Shown here: positions 16,684 through 26,640 of the stretch, in pieces | How the letters are laid out: every line of letters starts with the position of its first letter | Position numbering within the stretch: position 1 is the stretch's first letter | DNA from: an uncultured Bacteroidales bacterium | GTDB lineage: Bacteria > Bacteroidota > Bacteroidia > Bacteroidales > UBA3824 | Direction: 5' to 3' | Length of the DNA: 64,000 nucleotides | Assembly (NCBI GenBank): GCA_937877455.1 | Contig: CALFIU010000134.1 | Location: 8,209 to 72,208 of the forward strand | The notes under the pieces: model-generated | Seen by the model: only the letters and a program-made list of their open reading frames with translations | What the model was told of the DNA's origin: nothing | Databases searched by the model: none | Made by a program: the position numbers and the translations under genes

Positions 16684-18198
16684 TTATTGTTGGTTCAAAA
16701 AATCAAATGCGTTTGGAAGATAGTTTATTATGTCGGTGGCAGTGGTAGAAATTTCGCCAAATTGTTGAGCAGCAATGTCGCCAGCCTTTCCGTGTGTAAA
16801 AACTGCAAGTTTAGCAGCATCTATTGGGTTTAGTCCCTGTGCCAATAGTGCGGCTGTTATTCCTGTTAAAGTGTCTCCGCTGCCAGCAGTAGCCATTCCG
16901 GGGTTGCCAGTGGAATTGAAAAAGATATTTCCTATTGTGTCGCAAATGGCTGTAAATGAGCCTTTTAACACAACTACAATTTTGTTTTTTGTACAAAATT
17001 TTTGTAATACCGACAATTCTCCTTTACTGCCAGTTAATCTAAAAAATTCTCCTGGATGAGGTGTCATTATTGTTTTCGATGGTAGAATTTCAAGTAATTT
17101 TGGATTCATTGCAATTATATTGAGCGCATCAGCATCTATTACAATTGGAATGTTGTATTTTTTTGTTTCTAAAAGTATATATTCTAACATTTTAGCAGTA
17201 TTGGCATCTGTTCCTATTCCAGGACCAACGGCTATTGCAGAATATTTTTCTATGTTTATTTCATTTTTTGTTATGATGTAGTCGTTGTTTCCCGTAATAC
17301 ACATTGCTTCTGGTACAGCTGTTTGCATTATGTCTAACGATTTTTGGGGTAGGTGAACGGTAAGTAGCCCTGTTCCAGATTTTAAACAAGCTTTGGCGGC
17401 TAATATTGCTGCTCCTGTTTTTCCGTAACTACCTGCTAATAGTAGTGTATGACCAAATGTGCCTTTGTGAGAAAATGTTGAACGTTGTTTTATTAACTTG
17501 TTAACATCTTGTTTTTCGGTAAAATAATATGGCGTTTCAAAACTATTGTGGGTTTCTTTGTCGAGATTTATTTTTATTGTTTTTATCCTTCCTATGTATT
17601 GGGCATTTTGGGGTAATAACTGAGATAAAAATGGCGTTTCTATTGCCAAAGTGTAATGCGGAGATACGGCTACGTTGGGTGTTGTAGTATTGTTGATGCC
17701 GTCGCCGAGTCCCGATGCTATATCAATTGATATGATTAATGCATTGCTGGTGTTAATTCTTTTTATAGTTTCGGCATAGATACCTTCGGGTTGTCGGTTG
17801 AGTCCACTTCCAAATATTGCGTCAATTACAACATTGTAATTTTGTATTTCTGGTATTTTTTCTATATTATCAACAATATGAAGATTTTGGTTGTTGAAAA
17901 TGGGATTGCTTTGCATATTAGCAAAATCAGGACTTTGTTTGTTGCTGTGTTTTAGTATGTAAACATCGGTATCATAACCTTTTACTATAAGTTGTTGAGC
18001 AACAACAAGACCATCGCCACCGTTGTTGCCTGTTGCGCAGACAACAATTATTTTTTGTGTGATAGAGGGTACTATTTTTATAATTTCTTCGTAAAGTTTT
18101 TGCCCCGCGCGTTGCATTAGTTCGAGCGATGTTATTTTTTGCTTTTCTATTGTTGCGCTGTCGAGTATATGTGTTTGTTGTGCCGATAAAATTTTCAT
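16684..18198 (-). CDS. nnr: Bifunctional NAD(P)HX epimerase / ADP-dependent NAD(P)HX dehydratase
   Basis: 504 residues, the normal length for the fused repair enzyme. The N-terminal YjeF_N epimerase domain (~1-215) shows CATGNNGGDGLVVAQQL and VIDAIFGSGLNR. The C-terminal carbohydrate-kinase-like dehydratase (~225-500) shows GSYGKTGAAILAAKACL, AVGPGIGTD, DADALN, TPHPGEFFRLTG and the catalytic-loop sequence GSGDTLTGITAALLAQG. Together they return hydrated NADH and NADPH to the usable form. It is cytosolic and housekeeping. The gene starts 4 bases after the CHU_C gene stop and is followed 11 bases later by the esterase, so it is embedded in an operon with two unrelated exported proteins. Confidence 0.95.
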   Translation of the reverse strand: MKILSAQQTHILDSATIEKQKITSLELMQRAGQKLYEEIIKIVPSITQKIIVVCATGNNGGDGLVVAQQLIVKGYDTDVYILKHSNKQSPDFANMQSNPIFNNQNLHIVDNIEKIPEIQNYNVVIDAIFGSGLNRQPEGIYAETIKRINTSNALIISIDIASGLGDGINNTTTPNVAVSPHYTLAIETPFLSQLLPQNAQYIGRIKTIKINLDKETHNSFETPYYFTEKQDVNKLIKQRSTFSHKGTFGHTLLLAGSYGKTGAAILAAKACLKSGTGLLTVHLPQKSLDIMQTAVPEAMCITGNNDYIITKNEINIEKYSAIAVGPGIGTDANTAKMLEYILLETKKYNIPIVIDADALNIIAMNPKLLEILPSKTIMTPHPGEFFRLTGSKGELSVLQKFCTKNKIVVVLKGSFTAICDTIGNIFFNSTGNPGMATAGSGDTLTGITAALLAQGLNPIDAAKLAVFTHGKAGDIAAQQFGEISTTATDIINYLPNAFDFLNQQ

Positions 18199-18202
18199 TT
18201 CA

Positions 18203-19912
18203 TTAATTTTTAGGTTTGTAGAGCATTATTGTACCAGATCTTTTTAAAGAATTGCCGTCTTTGCCTGTAACTATAATGTCGTAAAAATAAGTTCCTGGAG
18301 GGCAATGTCGGTTTCCGTTGTTGTTTAGAGTGCCGTCCCATCCTGCCACAGCTTCTTCTATATTTTCCCATTTGCAAACGGTTTGCCCAAAAATGTTATA
18401 AATTTTGCCCCTGAATGTCCTAATGTTTGCTGGCATTAATGTTAGACCACCGTTAGAAAGGTATGATTCGTCTTTTTTGAAAAACGAAAAAATATCGTTT
18501 AACCCATCATCGTTAGGCGAAAATATGTTAACTTCTTCTACTTCAAGTGGGCGTGGAATTATGTTAATGTTTTGAGTGTCGCGGTCGGCACACCCAGATT
18601 TACTTGTGGCTTGCACAATTATTTGATAGTTACCTTTTTCGTAATAGGCGTGTGGGGCAGGATTGGTGTTGGCGAATTGGGTTTTGTCTCCAAAATTCCA
18701 AATGTATTCGCTTGCCCATGATGCTTGACAAGAAAACTCAATTTCATCACCGATGTAGTTTTCGCTACTTTCTTGCCATGTTATTTGCGGTTTTTCTACG
18801 TTAATGATTACAAATGTGTCGTGAGGACATGAAAAATTGTCGCTTACTACAAAGTCGTAACGATTGATGTCGTATTCGGGGGGTGTAACTTTAGTTATGC
18901 CATTTGATGTTGCACCAACACCTTTGCCAGACCATACAGCATGTGATATGTTGTATATTTGTTTGAAATTCCATTGGTTAGTTTCTATTATTTCGTCTTT
19001 TAGTTTAAGTTTACAATTGCTAACATATCCATCGCTGTTGTTGCTGTTGGAGGTTATAGTTATTTGCCATTCTCCATCAATGGGACAACCTTCTAATGCT
19101 GAAAAACTTTCTTGGCTTTTGTATTCTCCCTCGGGTATGATTGTGTTGTCGTCTTCTAAAATTGTTTCGTTTATGGTTGTGCCTATTTCTTTGAATATGT
19201 AGTTGTATGTTGTACCAACTGCTATGTCGGCTGTTATTCCAAGTTGGTAGTTGTTGCCACCGTAATCCTTTAGTATGATGAATTTTCCATTAGGACACTT
19301 AACGCTTATGTTTAAGTCTTTTATATTGTCGTATTCGAGATTTGTGCTTATGTATTCTATGTCATCGGCATTATTTATGGTAAGGTTTTCATAATTTTTT
19401 AAATCTATTGTTCCCGTCCAACTACTATTATAAATTGGTTGTGGAGTTTGTTCTTCAACGTAGTCTTGGGCTATGTATGTTATTGTGCGATTTTCTATTT
19501 GCATGGTTAATGTTGCGCTTTCGCCCATGCAGATTCCCGTTTGTGATTTGTCTATCGATGTTGTATAGTTGTTAAATAGTGGGGGTGTGCCTATTTCTAC
19601 TATTATGTTATCCGACTCGGTGTTACCATTGTTATCAATTGCTATGGCTTTTACAATGTATGCTCCCGAATTTGTAAAAGTATGTGATAGCGAAGTTTTT
19701 AACTGAAAGTCTGTTAAACTACCGTCTTCAAAGTTAAACTTCAACTGTCTATCATTTACGTTGCTACATTCAAATGTTAGATTGGCACCTTTGCATGCTT
19801 TTACTGTATCTGTTATTCCGTTGCACATTATTGTTAGGTTTTGCGAAACGGATGTTTTTGGTAGTAGAATCCAAATAAGTGTTGATAAAAAAAATATTTT
19901 TTTTAATCTCAT
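18203..19912 (-). CDS. T9SS-exported PKD-domain protein with gliding-motility-type C-terminal sorting domain
   Basis: 569 residues from the ATG at 19912, which follows a -7 box at 19934-19941 and gives a clean signal peptide (MRLKKIFFLSTLIWILLPKTSVSQ). There are PKD-like beta domains near ~35-100 (LTFECSNVNDRQLKFNFEDGS) and ~395-460 (FSCQASWASEYIWNFGDKTQF). The last ~90 residues are a CHU_C/type-B sorting domain: IFSPNDDGLNDIF, GKIYNIFGQTVCKWEN, GWDGTLNNNG, CPPGTYFYDIIVTGKDG. This implies secretion by the type IX system and attachment to or release from the surface. A middle region with proprotein-convertase-P-like beta strands (GNNYQLGITADIAVG..) is possible. Ligand is unknown. Confidence 0.88.
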   Translation of the reverse strand: MRLKKIFFLSTLIWILLPKTSVSQNLTIMCNGITDTVKACKGANLTFECSNVNDRQLKFNFEDGSLTDFQLKTSLSHTFTNSGAYIVKAIAIDNNGNTESDNIIVEIGTPPLFNNYTTSIDKSQTGICMGESATLTMQIENRTITYIAQDYVEEQTPQPIYNSSWTGTIDLKNYENLTINNADDIEYISTNLEYDNIKDLNISVKCPNGKFIILKDYGGNNYQLGITADIAVGTTYNYIFKEIGTTINETILEDDNTIIPEGEYKSQESFSALEGCPIDGEWQITITSNSNNSDGYVSNCKLKLKDEIIETNQWNFKQIYNISHAVWSGKGVGATSNGITKVTPPEYDINRYDFVVSDNFSCPHDTFVIINVEKPQITWQESSENYIGDEIEFSCQASWASEYIWNFGDKTQFANTNPAPHAYYEKGNYQIIVQATSKSGCADRDTQNINIIPRPLEVEEVNIFSPNDDGLNDIFSFFKKDESYLSNGGLTLMPANIRTFRGKIYNIFGQTVCKWENIEEAVAGWDGTLNNNGNRHCPPGTYFYDIIVTGKDGNSLKRSGTIMLYKPKN

Positions 19913-19933
19913 TTTGTTTATTTTTTTCGGTTG

Positions 19934-19941
19934 CAAATATA
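19934..19941 (-). promoter_or_regulatory. -7 promoter box for the CHU_C-nnr-esterase operon
   Basis: CAAATATA on plus equals TATATTTG on minus (TAnnTTTG), 21 bases before the ATG at 19912. It lies inside a possible upstream extension of the frame and so argues for the shorter start. Confidence 0.5.
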
Positions 19942-19994
19942 ATTAAATTTTGTTCATAATTTTTTTTATTTTGCTATAGTATCTGGTTGTTTGA

Positions 19995-20024
19995 TTTGAT
20001 GTTTAAAAAAAATGATTACTTTTG
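19995..20024 (+). promoter_or_regulatory. Bacteroidota-type promoter for the LTA-synthase-like gene
   Basis: TTTG at 19995-19998 and TACTTTTG at 20017-20024, spaced 18 bases, match the -33/-7 consensus. The -7 box lies downstream of an alternative ATG at 19987, so translation should start at 20044. Confidence 0.65.
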
Positions 20025-20043
20025 CTTCAAATTTTTTAGTGGT

Positions 20044-22020
20044 ATGGATCAGCAGAAAATTTTAAAAGATAGTCTTGGCTGTTATTATGCTATATTATTA
20101 AACACAATAGCTATTTATGTTATTTATTTTTTGTGTCGTGCAGTTTTTTTTGTTTGCAACTCCGATTTTTACGAAGGACACATCGGTGCCGGAATTGTCT
20201 TTAATATAATTAAAGGTGGTTTGGTATTTGATACCTCAGCTATTATTTATACCAACATATTGTATTTTGTGCTTGCTGCATTGCCATTACATTTAAAAGA
20301 ACCTTCTAAAATTTATTCCAATATTGTTAAGTATGTATTTATAGTTTTCAACTCTGTTGCTATAATTTCTAATTTTATTGATTGTGTCTATTTTAGATTT
20401 ACAGGTAGGCGTACAACAGCAACGGTTTTTGGAGAATTTAAAAACGAAGACAATATATTGGCCATTATATTTAAGGAGATAGCCAATTCGTGGTATTTGG
20501 TGATTGTAGCTATTATTTTTATTGCAGCATTGATTGTTGTTTATCGTCGGTCAACAGTTTTTAAAGTTGAAAACAATGTCAAAAACTTTGCAATTTATTA
20601 TGGTGTTCGTCTTGTAGGTATGGCAATATTAGTTTTGTTGTGTTTGGCAGGAATGCGTGGTGGAATCGACCGTAGTACACGTCCTATAACGCTTAGCAAT
20701 GCTAATCAGTATGTTAATCGTCCTGTAGAAACTGCTCTTGTACTAAATACTCCTTTTACTATTATTCGTACTATTGGAAAAAAGACTTTTGAAACACCTA
20801 ATTATTTCGATCAACAAACATTGCAAAACATATATTCGCCCATTCATAATCCAAATACGCCCGACTCATTAGCACGTGGTAGGGGAAAAAATGTTGTTGT
20901 TTTTATAATAGAAAGTTTTGCAAAAGAATATATTGGAGCACTTAATAAAAATCTTGAAAACGGTAACTACAAAGGTTATACGCCATTTGTAGATTCGCTT
21001 ATAGAACATTCGCTTACTTTTGAATATAGTTTTTGCAATGGTCGCAAATCCATTGATGCGATGCCGAGCATACTAAGTAGCATACCTTATTTTGTTGAGC
21101 CATTTTTTGTAACACCCGCGGCTTTAAACGATTTGAGTGGTGTGGCTCGCGAACTTAAAAACGAAGGATATTACTCAGCATTTTTTCATGGAGCAAAAAA
21201 TGGTAGTATGGGTTTTGAAGCTTTTGCCAATGCTACTGGTTTTGACGATTATTTTGGTCGTACTGAGTTTGACAAAGAACAAAAATATGGAGGAGAACGC
21301 GAATTTGATGGTTTTTGGGCTATTTGGGATGAGCCTTTTTTTCAATTTTATGCAGATAAAATGGCGGAGTTTAAACAGCCGTTTGTAACAGCTTTGTTTT
21401 CTGCATCAAGCCATCATCCGTTTAATATTCCCCAGAAATACAAAGAAATTTATCCTGAAGAAGGTTTGCCAATTCATAAGTGCATAAGATACACCGACAA
21501 CGCATTGCGACAGTTTTTTAACACCGCAAAAAAATATGATTGGTTTAATAATACACTTTTTGTTATATGTAGCGACCATACTAATCAGTCGGATCATCAA
21601 GAATATCAAACAGATTTAGGTGTTTTTGCAGGTCCAGTTATATTTTATGCGCCCAGCGATAGTTTAATGATTGGACGAAGCAATAAGATTGCACAACAGA
21701 TAGATGTAATGCCTACTATATTAAGTTATCTCGGTTATAATAAACAATATGTAGCTTTTGGATGCGATCTTTTAACAACTCCAGTGCAACAAACTTTTGC
21801 CGTAAGTTATTGTAATGGCGTTTACCAATATCTCAAAAATGGCTATCTTTTGCAATTTGATGGACAAAAAACAATTGCTATCTATAGCCTTGACGATACT
21901 ATGATGATAGAAAATTTGTTAGGAAAAGTGGCGTGTCAAAGACAAATGGAAGATGAGATAAAGGCCATAGTGCAGCAGTATATGCAGCGTATGAACGAAA
22001 ATAACTTGATAGCCAAGTGA
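20044..22020 (+). CDS. LTA-synthase-like membrane phospho/sulfo-transferase (sulfatase fold)
   Basis: 658 residues from the ATG at 20044. Five hydrophobic segments span residues ~10-205. An extracytoplasmic alkaline-phosphatase/sulfatase-fold domain covers ~280-600. Metal-site motifs are VVFIIESFAKEY, the nucleophile region CNGRKSIDAMPS (S336 where Gram-positive LtaS has Thr), HGAKNGSMGF and ICSDHTNQSDH. Gram-negative members transfer phosphoglycerol or phosphoethanolamine groups onto envelope glycans or lipids. The exact donor and acceptor cannot be read here. The gene stands alone with its own promoter, divergent from the CHU_C operon. Confidence 0.85.
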   Translation: MDQQKILKDSLGCYYAILLNTIAIYVIYFLCRAVFFVCNSDFYEGHIGAGIVFNIIKGGLVFDTSAIIYTNILYFVLAALPLHLKEPSKIYSNIVKYVFIVFNSVAIISNFIDCVYFRFTGRRTTATVFGEFKNEDNILAIIFKEIANSWYLVIVAIIFIAALIVVYRRSTVFKVENNVKNFAIYYGVRLVGMAILVLLCLAGMRGGIDRSTRPITLSNANQYVNRPVETALVLNTPFTIIRTIGKKTFETPNYFDQQTLQNIYSPIHNPNTPDSLARGRGKNVVVFIIESFAKEYIGALNKNLENGNYKGYTPFVDSLIEHSLTFEYSFCNGRKSIDAMPSILSSIPYFVEPFFVTPAALNDLSGVARELKNEGYYSAFFHGAKNGSMGFEAFANATGFDDYFGRTEFDKEQKYGGEREFDGFWAIWDEPFFQFYADKMAEFKQPFVTALFSASSHHPFNIPQKYKEIYPEEGLPIHKCIRYTDNALRQFFNTAKKYDWFNNTLFVICSDHTNQSDHQEYQTDLGVFAGPVIFYAPSDSLMIGRSNKIAQQIDVMPTILSYLGYNKQYVAFGCDLLTTPVQQTFAVSYCNGVYQYLKNGYLLQFDGQKTIAIYSLDDTMMIENLLGKVACQRQMEDEIKAIVQQYMQRMNENNLIAK

Positions 22021-22219
22021 ATCAAATTAAAAAAAATAATGTTTTACAATATATTGATTTTTAGAATGTTGTTGAATGTTTGAAAAAAATTAAGAAAAAA
22101 ATTAGACGAGTTTTGTACTTTTATTCATTTTTTTTTGCTTAATTTACCAAAAAATAAATGAGATTTTTTTAACAAAATATAAATAACGATAAAAAACAAC
22201 ATAAAATACACACGAACTT

Positions 22220-25200
22220 ATGGCATCAACCGAAATGACACCCGATTATGTTTTTGAAACAAGTTGGGAGGTATGCAACAAGGTAGGAGGCATACATACC
22301 GTTGTTTCAACCAAGGCACAGACACTCAAAGCCCAATTTGGCGACAAGTTGATAATGATAGGTCCCGATATTTGGCGCGACGAGGAAAAAAATCCCGAAT
22401 TTGAAGAAGACAAGACATTGTATTCTGATTGGAAACGTGTTTTTAATAAAATAGACGTTAGAGTTAGAATTGGACGTTGGAAAATAATTGGCTCTCCGAT
22501 AGTTTTGCTTGTTGATTTTTCTCCGCTTATTTCTCAAAAAGACAAAATATTTGGTGGATTGTGGGAAACCTACAAACTCGATTCTATTTCTGGCGGTTGG
22601 GATTATATTGAACCCGCAATATTTGGATATGCTGCTGGCAAGGTGATTGAAAGTTTTTGCGCTTACAACCTTGACCCAAAAGACAGAGTTATAGCCCATT
22701 TTCACGAATGGATGACTGGTGCTGGTATTCTTTTTTTAGAAAAATTTGCACCAGAAATAGCAACCGTGTTTACCACACATGCAACATCAATAGGACGAAG
22801 CATTTCTGGCAACGGATTACCATTATATGGTCCTTTAAAAACATACGATGGCGATGATAAAGCACGTCAACTTGGTATGGTTGCAAAACAATCGCTTGAA
22901 AAAAATTCTGCTCTCGCAGCCGATGCTTTTACCACAGTTAGCGAAATAACAGCAGAGGAATGCTCACAATTCCTTTATAGAAAAGTTGATGAAGTTACAC
23001 CAAACGGTTTTGAAGACGATTTTGTTCCCAAAGGTGCAGAATTCGACCAAAAACGTAAGACCGCAAGAGAAAAACTTATTGCAGTGGCTTCTAAACTTTT
23101 TAACAAAAAGTTTGACGAAAAAACAACAAAATTGCTCGGTACATCAGGACGTTACGAATATCGTAACAAAGGTATTGATGTATATCTCGAAAGTTTGAAA
23201 ATTGTTAAAGAGCAAAACAAACTCAACAGCGATTTGTTAGCCTTTATATTTGTGCCAGCCAACAACTATGGCGCACGTCAAGACCTTAAAGAAGCTTTGG
23301 AAAAAGATACCATTGTTACTAACGATCGTTATAGCAAGTATTTAACACATGGATTGCATCATGTAGAATATGATGCAGTAGTTAATCGCGCTATAAACCT
23401 TGGTCTTGATAATGCTGATGATAATAAGGTAAAACTTATTTTTGTACCATCATACCTCAAAGGCGATGATGGCATATTCAATATGCCATATTACGATTTG
23501 CTTGTTGGTTTGGATTTTACCGCATTTCCCTCGTATTATGAGCCATGGGGCTACACACCGTTGGAAAGCATCGCTTTCTCTGTACCAACCATTACTACCG
23601 ATTTGGCAGGATTTGGAAAATACACAGAGAAATTTTTGACACCAGACTCTAAACCTGTCGTAGTTTTAAAACGTAACGACGACAACTATTTTGAGGTATC
23701 GCAAGCATTGGCTAATCAGATTGTAGAATACGCCAATGCCGATAGCGACAAAATGGAAAAAGATCGCAAAGCTGCGTATGCATTGTCGCAACAATTCTTG
23801 TGGAAAAACCTCACAAAATATTATCTTTCGGCATATTCTACTGCCATGGCTAAAAGCAAGCCAAGGGTAGATGCCGCCGATTTTTCTAAATATTCAATAG
23901 AAGCGTATAACATAAAAGAAGTTAAAGTGAATAGACCTATTTGGAGAAACATTCAAGTGCAGCCCAATTTATCGGGCAAATTCAAAGGTTTGGAAGAAAT
24001 GTCTTACAACCTTTGGTGGTGCTGGAACTACGAAGCCGAAGAACTTTGGCAGACCATTGGAGATAACGGCCTTTGGGAAAAATCTGGACACAATCCTATA
24101 ACGCTTTTGCGTCAAGTGGATTTCAACCGTTTATCAGAATTGGAAAACGATCCAGAATTTTTGAAAAAATACGAAAAAGTTTACGGAGATTTCCGTAACT
24201 ACATGGATGAAAAAAAGAATGCTAAAGGACCAAGTGTTGCATATTTCTGTATGGAATATGGTATCCATGATACTTTAAAAATATTTTCTGGTGGTCTTGG
24301 TATTCTTGCAGGCGACTATTTAAAAGAAGCCTCAGATAGTAACGTAGATTTTGTAGCTGTTGGTTTGCTATACCGTTATGGTTACTTCCAACAACGTCTT
24401 TCTAACTACGGCGATCAGTTGGCTACCAATGCACCCCAAGATTTCCGTTATTTGCCAATTCTCCCTGTAAAAGCAGATGATGGCAATCAAATGGAAGTGC
24501 AAGTTGCTTTCCCTGGTAGAATTATCAAAGCTAAAGTATGGAAGGCTCAGGTTGGTAGAGTAGATTTGTATTTGCTTGATACCGACCACGAAGGCAATCA
24601 AGAACAAGACCGTTGGGTTACTCACCATCTTTATGGTGGAGATCGTGAAAACCGTTTGAAACAAGAAATGCTCCTCGGCGTTGGTGGTGTTCGTGCTCTT
24701 AACAAACTTGGAATAAAAAAACAAGTTTACCACATGAATGAGGGACATGCTGCTCTTATGGGTATTGAGCGCATAAACAACCTTATTGCAGAACGCAATT
24801 TCACCCTTAACGAAGCATTAGAAATTGTTCGTGCATCAACACTTTATACTACTCATACTCCTGTACCCGCTGGACACGATACTTTCCCTGAAGATATGAT
24901 ACTTACATACATGGGACATTATCCACAGCGTCTTGGTGTAAGTTGGAAAGACTTCCTTCAACTTGGAAAGATAAACGTTGATGACCATGGCGAAGAATTT
25001 TCGATGAGTGTGCTTGCTGCAACACTTTCGCAAGAAGTAAACGGAGTTTCGTGGTTGCACGGCGAAGTTACCAAACGTATGCATCCATTTGATAAAATGT
25101 GGAGTGGATACTATCCTGAAGAACTTCATATTGGATATGTTACCAACGGTGTTCACTATCCAACATGGGCAGCAAAAGAATGGCAAAAGTTCCACAAACA

Positions 25201-26485
25201 AACTTTTGGTGAAAAATACATTTCAGATCAGTCTAATGACGAAAACTGGAAACCATTTGTAAGCGTTCCAGATGCAGAAATTTGGAAAATGCGTCAACAG
25301 AAACGTAAAGACCTTATCGAATACATTAAAAATCGTCTCGACAGTTCATTTATTCAACGTCGCGAAGATCCTGCGAGAATGTTGAAAATAAAAACTACTC
25401 TTAACGAAAACGTATTGACCATAGGTTTTGCACGCCGTTTTGCAACTTACAAACGTGGTAGTCTTTTGTTTAGACACTTAGATGTATTGGAAAAAATTGT
25501 TAATAATCCCGACCGTCCAGTACAATTCCTATTTGCAGGAAAGGCACACCCAAATGATGGTGGCGGACAGGCTATTATAAAACACATTGTTGAGATTTCT
25601 AAACGCCCAGAATTTGTTGGTAAAATTTTGTTCCTCGAAGACTACGATATTTCACTTGCAAAACGTCTTGTATCGGGTGTTGATATTTGGATGAACAACC
25701 CAACACGTCCTCTTGAAGCTTCTGGTACATCTGGTATGAAAGCTGTGATGAATGGTGCACTCCATTTCTCTGTACTCGACGGATGGTGGGTTGAGGGTTA
25801 CCGCCTTGTAGAAGATGGTGGTTGGGCTTTGCCACAAGAAAAAGTTTATCAAGAACAAGATTTTCAAGATGAACTTGACGCTGTTACTATTTATCGTCTT
25901 ATTCAAGACGAAATTGCACCTAAGTTCTACACACGTAATTCGCAAGGTGTTCCAACCGATTGGGTAAGGTTTATTAAAAATTCTGTTTCTAAAATTGCTC
26001 CTGCGTTTACAATGAAACGCCAGTTGGACGATTATTACGACCGTTATTACAACCTACTTGCTGACAGTGCAAACAAAATAAACAACAATGATTATGCACT
26101 TGCGCGCGAACTTGCTGCTTGGAAACGTAAAATTCAAGTTAATTGGGACAAGGTTAATGTTGTTAACGTTTCGTTTGCCGACATTGTTAAAGATCCTCTT
26201 TATATGGGTGAGGAATATTTTGGAGAAGTGGTTCTCGACCTTGGTGAACTTTCGCCCGACGAAGTTGGTATTGAGATGGTAATAACAGAAGTTGCTCAAG
26301 ATGGTAATGCTAAGTTGCTTTCTGTTAACCCGTTGAACCTCCAAAAACATGCAGGACGTTTGGCTCACTACAGCGTAGAAATGTATCCTGCTAAACCAGG
26401 AAACTTTAACTATGGTTTCCGTTTGTTCCCGAAAAACGATAAACTCGTTCACAGAACAGACTTTGCTTTGGTTAAATGGTTGTAA
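22220..26485 (+). CDS. Fused glycogen synthase (GT3-like) and alpha-glucan phosphorylase (GT35)
   Basis: 1421 residues in one frame. Residues ~1-550 are a GT3/GT5-type glycogen synthase: FETSWEVCNKVGGIHTVVSTKA at the N-terminus, FHEWMTGAG, and the donor-binding PSYYEPWGYTPLESIAFSVPTITTDLAGFG. Residues ~590-1330 are a GT35 phosphorylase: NLWWCWNYEAEELW, GGLGILAGDYLKEASD, MNEGHAALMGIERI, TTHTPVPAGHD, FARRFATYKR, and the PLP-lysine motif GTSGMKAVMNGA near residue 1168. A ~90-residue beta tail ends the protein. One part builds and the other breaks alpha-1,4-glucan. The fusion is a known arrangement in Bacteroidetes. It is monocistronic, with about 200 AT-rich bases upstream and two hairpin terminators downstream. 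Confidence 0.93.
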   Translation: MASTEMTPDYVFETSWEVCNKVGGIHTVVSTKAQTLKAQFGDKLIMIGPDIWRDEEKNPEFEEDKTLYSDWKRVFNKIDVRVRIGRWKIIGSPIVLLVDFSPLISQKDKIFGGLWETYKLDSISGGWDYIEPAIFGYAAGKVIESFCAYNLDPKDRVIAHFHEWMTGAGILFLEKFAPEIATVFTTHATSIGRSISGNGLPLYGPLKTYDGDDKARQLGMVAKQSLEKNSALAADAFTTVSEITAEECSQFLYRKVDEVTPNGFEDDFVPKGAEFDQKRKTAREKLIAVASKLFNKKFDEKTTKLLGTSGRYEYRNKGIDVYLESLKIVKEQNKLNSDLLAFIFVPANNYGARQDLKEALEKDTIVTNDRYSKYLTHGLHHVEYDAVVNRAINLGLDNADDNKVKLIFVPSYLKGDDGIFNMPYYDLLVGLDFTAFPSYYEPWGYTPLESIAFSVPTITTDLAGFGKYTEKFLTPDSKPVVVLKRNDDNYFEVSQALANQIVEYANADSDKMEKDRKAAYALSQQFLWKNLTKYYLSAYSTAMAKSKPRVDAADFSKYSIEAYNIKEVKVNRPIWRNIQVQPNLSGKFKGLEEMSYNLWWCWNYEAEELWQTIGDNGLWEKSGHNPITLLRQVDFNRLSELENDPEFLKKYEKVYGDFRNYMDEKKNAKGPSVAYFCMEYGIHDTLKIFSGGLGILAGDYLKEASDSNVDFVAVGLLYRYGYFQQRLSNYGDQLATNAPQDFRYLPILPVKADDGNQMEVQVAFPGRIIKAKVWKAQVGRVDLYLLDTDHEGNQEQDRWVTHHLYGGDRENRLKQEMLLGVGGVRALNKLGIKKQVYHMNEGHAALMGIERINNLIAERNFTLNEALEIVRASTLYTTHTPVPAGHDTFPEDMILTYMGHYPQRLGVSWKDFLQLGKINVDDHGEEFSMSVLAATLSQEVNGVSWLHGEVTKRMHPFDKMWSGYYPEELHIGYVTNGVHYPTWAAKEWQKFHKQTFGEKYISDQSNDENWKPFVSVPDAEIWKMRQQKRKDLIEYIKNRLDSSFIQRREDPARMLKIKTTLNENVLTIGFARRFATYKRGSLLFRHLDVLEKIVNNPDRPVQFLFAGKAHPNDGGGQAIIKHIVEISKRPEFVGKILFLEDYDISLAKRLVSGVDIWMNNPTRPLEASGTSGMKAVMNGALHFSVLDGWWVEGYRLVEDGGWALPQEKVYQEQDFQDELDAVTIYRLIQDEIAPKFYTRNSQGVPTDWVRFIKNSVSKIAPAFTMKRQLDDYYDRYYNLLADSANKINNNDYALARELAAWKRKIQVNWDKVNVVNVSFADIVKDPLYMGEEYFGEVVLDLGELSPDEVGIEMVITEVAQDGNAKLLSVNPLNLQKHAGRLAHYSVEMYPAKPGNFNYGFRLFPKNDKLVHRTDFALVKWL

Positions 26486-26510
26486 AAAACTATTGTTGAT
26501 ATAAAGAAAA

Positions 26511-26540
26511 GGAGTGCTTGGTAAAGGCACTCTTTTTTTT
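26511..26540 (+). terminator. Rho-independent terminator after the glucan synthase/phosphorylase gene
   Basis: GGAGTGC (26511-26517) and GCACTCT (26527-26533) pair around a ~9-base loop and are followed directly by a run of eight T, 26 bases after the stop codon. Confidence 0.85.
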
Positions 26541-26550
26541 GTAATAACAA

Positions 26551-26603
26551 AAAAATATTGCTACTGTTTAGTATTTACTATAATTATACAGTAGCAATTT
26601 TTT
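26551..26603. terminator. Bidirectional nested hairpin between convergent genes
   Basis: TTGCTACTGT (26558-26567) pairs with ACAGTAGCAA (26588-26597), with an inner TAGTA/TACTA stem. Six T follow on plus and a T-run follows on minus. It can end the symporter transcript (minus) and back up the plus-strand terminator. Confidence 0.7.
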
Positions 26604-26640
26604 CATGTATCTTCAATTATAAGATATTTTTGATAAGATT

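Noticed and set aside
19987..20043. Earlier ATG for the LTA-synthase-like gene
   Set aside because: It lies upstream of the -33/-7 promoter elements, so it would not be in the transcript.
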